From contig WNNJ02003214.1 of assembly GCA_012934845.2 (NCBI GenBank), positions 496,001-560,000 of the forward strand: a stretch of 64,000 bases of DNA, in the 5' to 3' direction. The stretch comes from Pomphorhynchus laevis (taxonomy: Eukaryota > Acanthocephala > Palaeacanthocephala > Echinorhynchida > Pomphorhynchidae). How positions within the stretch are numbered: position 1 is the stretch's first letter; every line of letters starts with the position of its first letter. A program made the translations under genes and the position numbers. Under the pieces are notes generated by a model that saw nothing but the letters and a program-made list of their open reading frames with translations, was not told where the DNA came from and searched no databases. Shown here piece after piece: positions 63,629 through 64,000 of the stretch.

Positions 63629-64000
63629 TTAATATATATTTTCCTTTCTTTTACAACAAATTAACATATTAAAAATTCGTGAACTCGTTTGTTTAAATCG
63701 ACGCCATCTAAGAACTTTTTTATTTCTAAAAATGCTAATGTCTTCTCCTGGCTTCACCAGGTCAAGAACGCTGTAATCTAAATCGAGAAGGCGTTCTCTT
63801 ATCTGGTTTAGCCAAGATTGATCTCGATTATTTTGAATGCTAATCTTACTTCCTTTGGCATTTGTTAACAAATTTGTGTCAGACATTGGTTTATCAAATC
63901 CAAACAAATCATCTTTATTACTTATGTATTCTTCTGTGTAGCTAAAAGGTGTCATTGTCTGCTTATTGCTACGTTCAACAAGCTCATTTTTCTTGTTTAA
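63629..64000 (-). CDS. Unrecognised ORF running off the window end
   Basis: Open on the minus strand from the window edge: LNKKNELVERSNKQTMTPFS, YISNKDDLFGFDKPMSDTNL, WLNQIRERLLDLDYSVLDLV, KPGEDISIF, then AT-rich sequence. Hydrophilic, without motif I know; the first 100 codons have normal composition, so it could be an exon or a mobile-element ORF. Part of its 3' end (GACGCCATCTAAGAAC) is repeated at about 63485. Confidence 0.35.
   Translation of the reverse strand, partial: LNKKNELVERSNKQTMTPFSYTEEYISNKDDLFGFDKPMSDTNLLTNAKGSKISIQNNRDQSWLNQIRERLLDLDYSVLDLVKPGEDISIFRNKKVLRWRRFKQTSSRIFNMLICCKRKENIY

Noticed and set aside
1-64000. LTR retrotransposons, endogenous retroviruses or Polintons
   Set aside because: No protease, integrase, capsid or long terminal repeat pair was seen; the RT motifs found are of LINE, Penelope-like or element-F type.

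Overview
This 64 kb window comes from a very AT-rich, intron-bearing nuclear genome of an animal, most likely an invertebrate. An arthropod or insect is plausible, but the species cannot be named from sequence alone. The grounds are one spliced host gene with GT-AG introns (many only 42-47 nt long) and a dense, nested population of non-LTR retrotransposons, Penelope-like pieces, a tRNA-derived SINE and small palindromic elements. No prokaryotic gene, CRISPR array, LTR retrovirus or Polinton was recognised.

Left part (1-33 kb) is a retrotransposon graveyard. Two CR1/L2-type LINE copies (A at 0.7-2.3 kb, B at 2.4-6.1 kb) lie on the plus strand. B is split by a long minus-strand copy of another LINE family (C1, 6.15-10.7 kb), and its C-terminus resumes at 10.74-11.04 kb. 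Next come a minus-strand fragment of an unusual RT element (F, 11.1-11.9 kb) and a plus-strand LINE D with an internal rearranged duplication (12.0-14.7 kb). Four more family-C copies follow: C2 (17.3 kb), C3 (18.6-20.9 kb, the best preserved), C4 (21.7-25.6 kb) and C5 (27.2-28.5 kb). C5 is inserted in a further LINE, E (27.07-30.3 kb). Penelope-like pieces, including a tandem triplication, occupy 30.8-32.4 kb. A MITE-like family with six or seven copies punctuates both ends of the window.

Right part (33-61.4 kb) carries one large host gene on the plus strand, a single-subunit mitochondrial RNA polymerase (POLRMT-like). I could place about 26 exons (about 1,045 codons) by matching the known protein order and checking splice phases. 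They start with a likely mitochondrial presequence and PPR-like region and run through the palm and finger motifs to the HDSYWTH catalytic motif. Its long introns hold element F (38.6-41.9 kb), a minisatellite (48.7-49.7 kb), two foldback elements, a family-C LINE fragment (C6, 54.5 kb), a SINE (56.3 kb) and several local direct duplications. A possible first exon of a divergently transcribed gene ends 325 bp upstream, suggesting a shared promoter.

The points most worth a second look are: the polymerase gene (Val in place of a normally invariant Gly in motif A, and no recognisable canonical last exon); a covarying 3'-terminal stem-loop shared by family-C LINEs; a 5'-module swap between C1 and C4; a twin-priming-like inversion in element F; and a protein-level tandem repeat at 48.2 kb.
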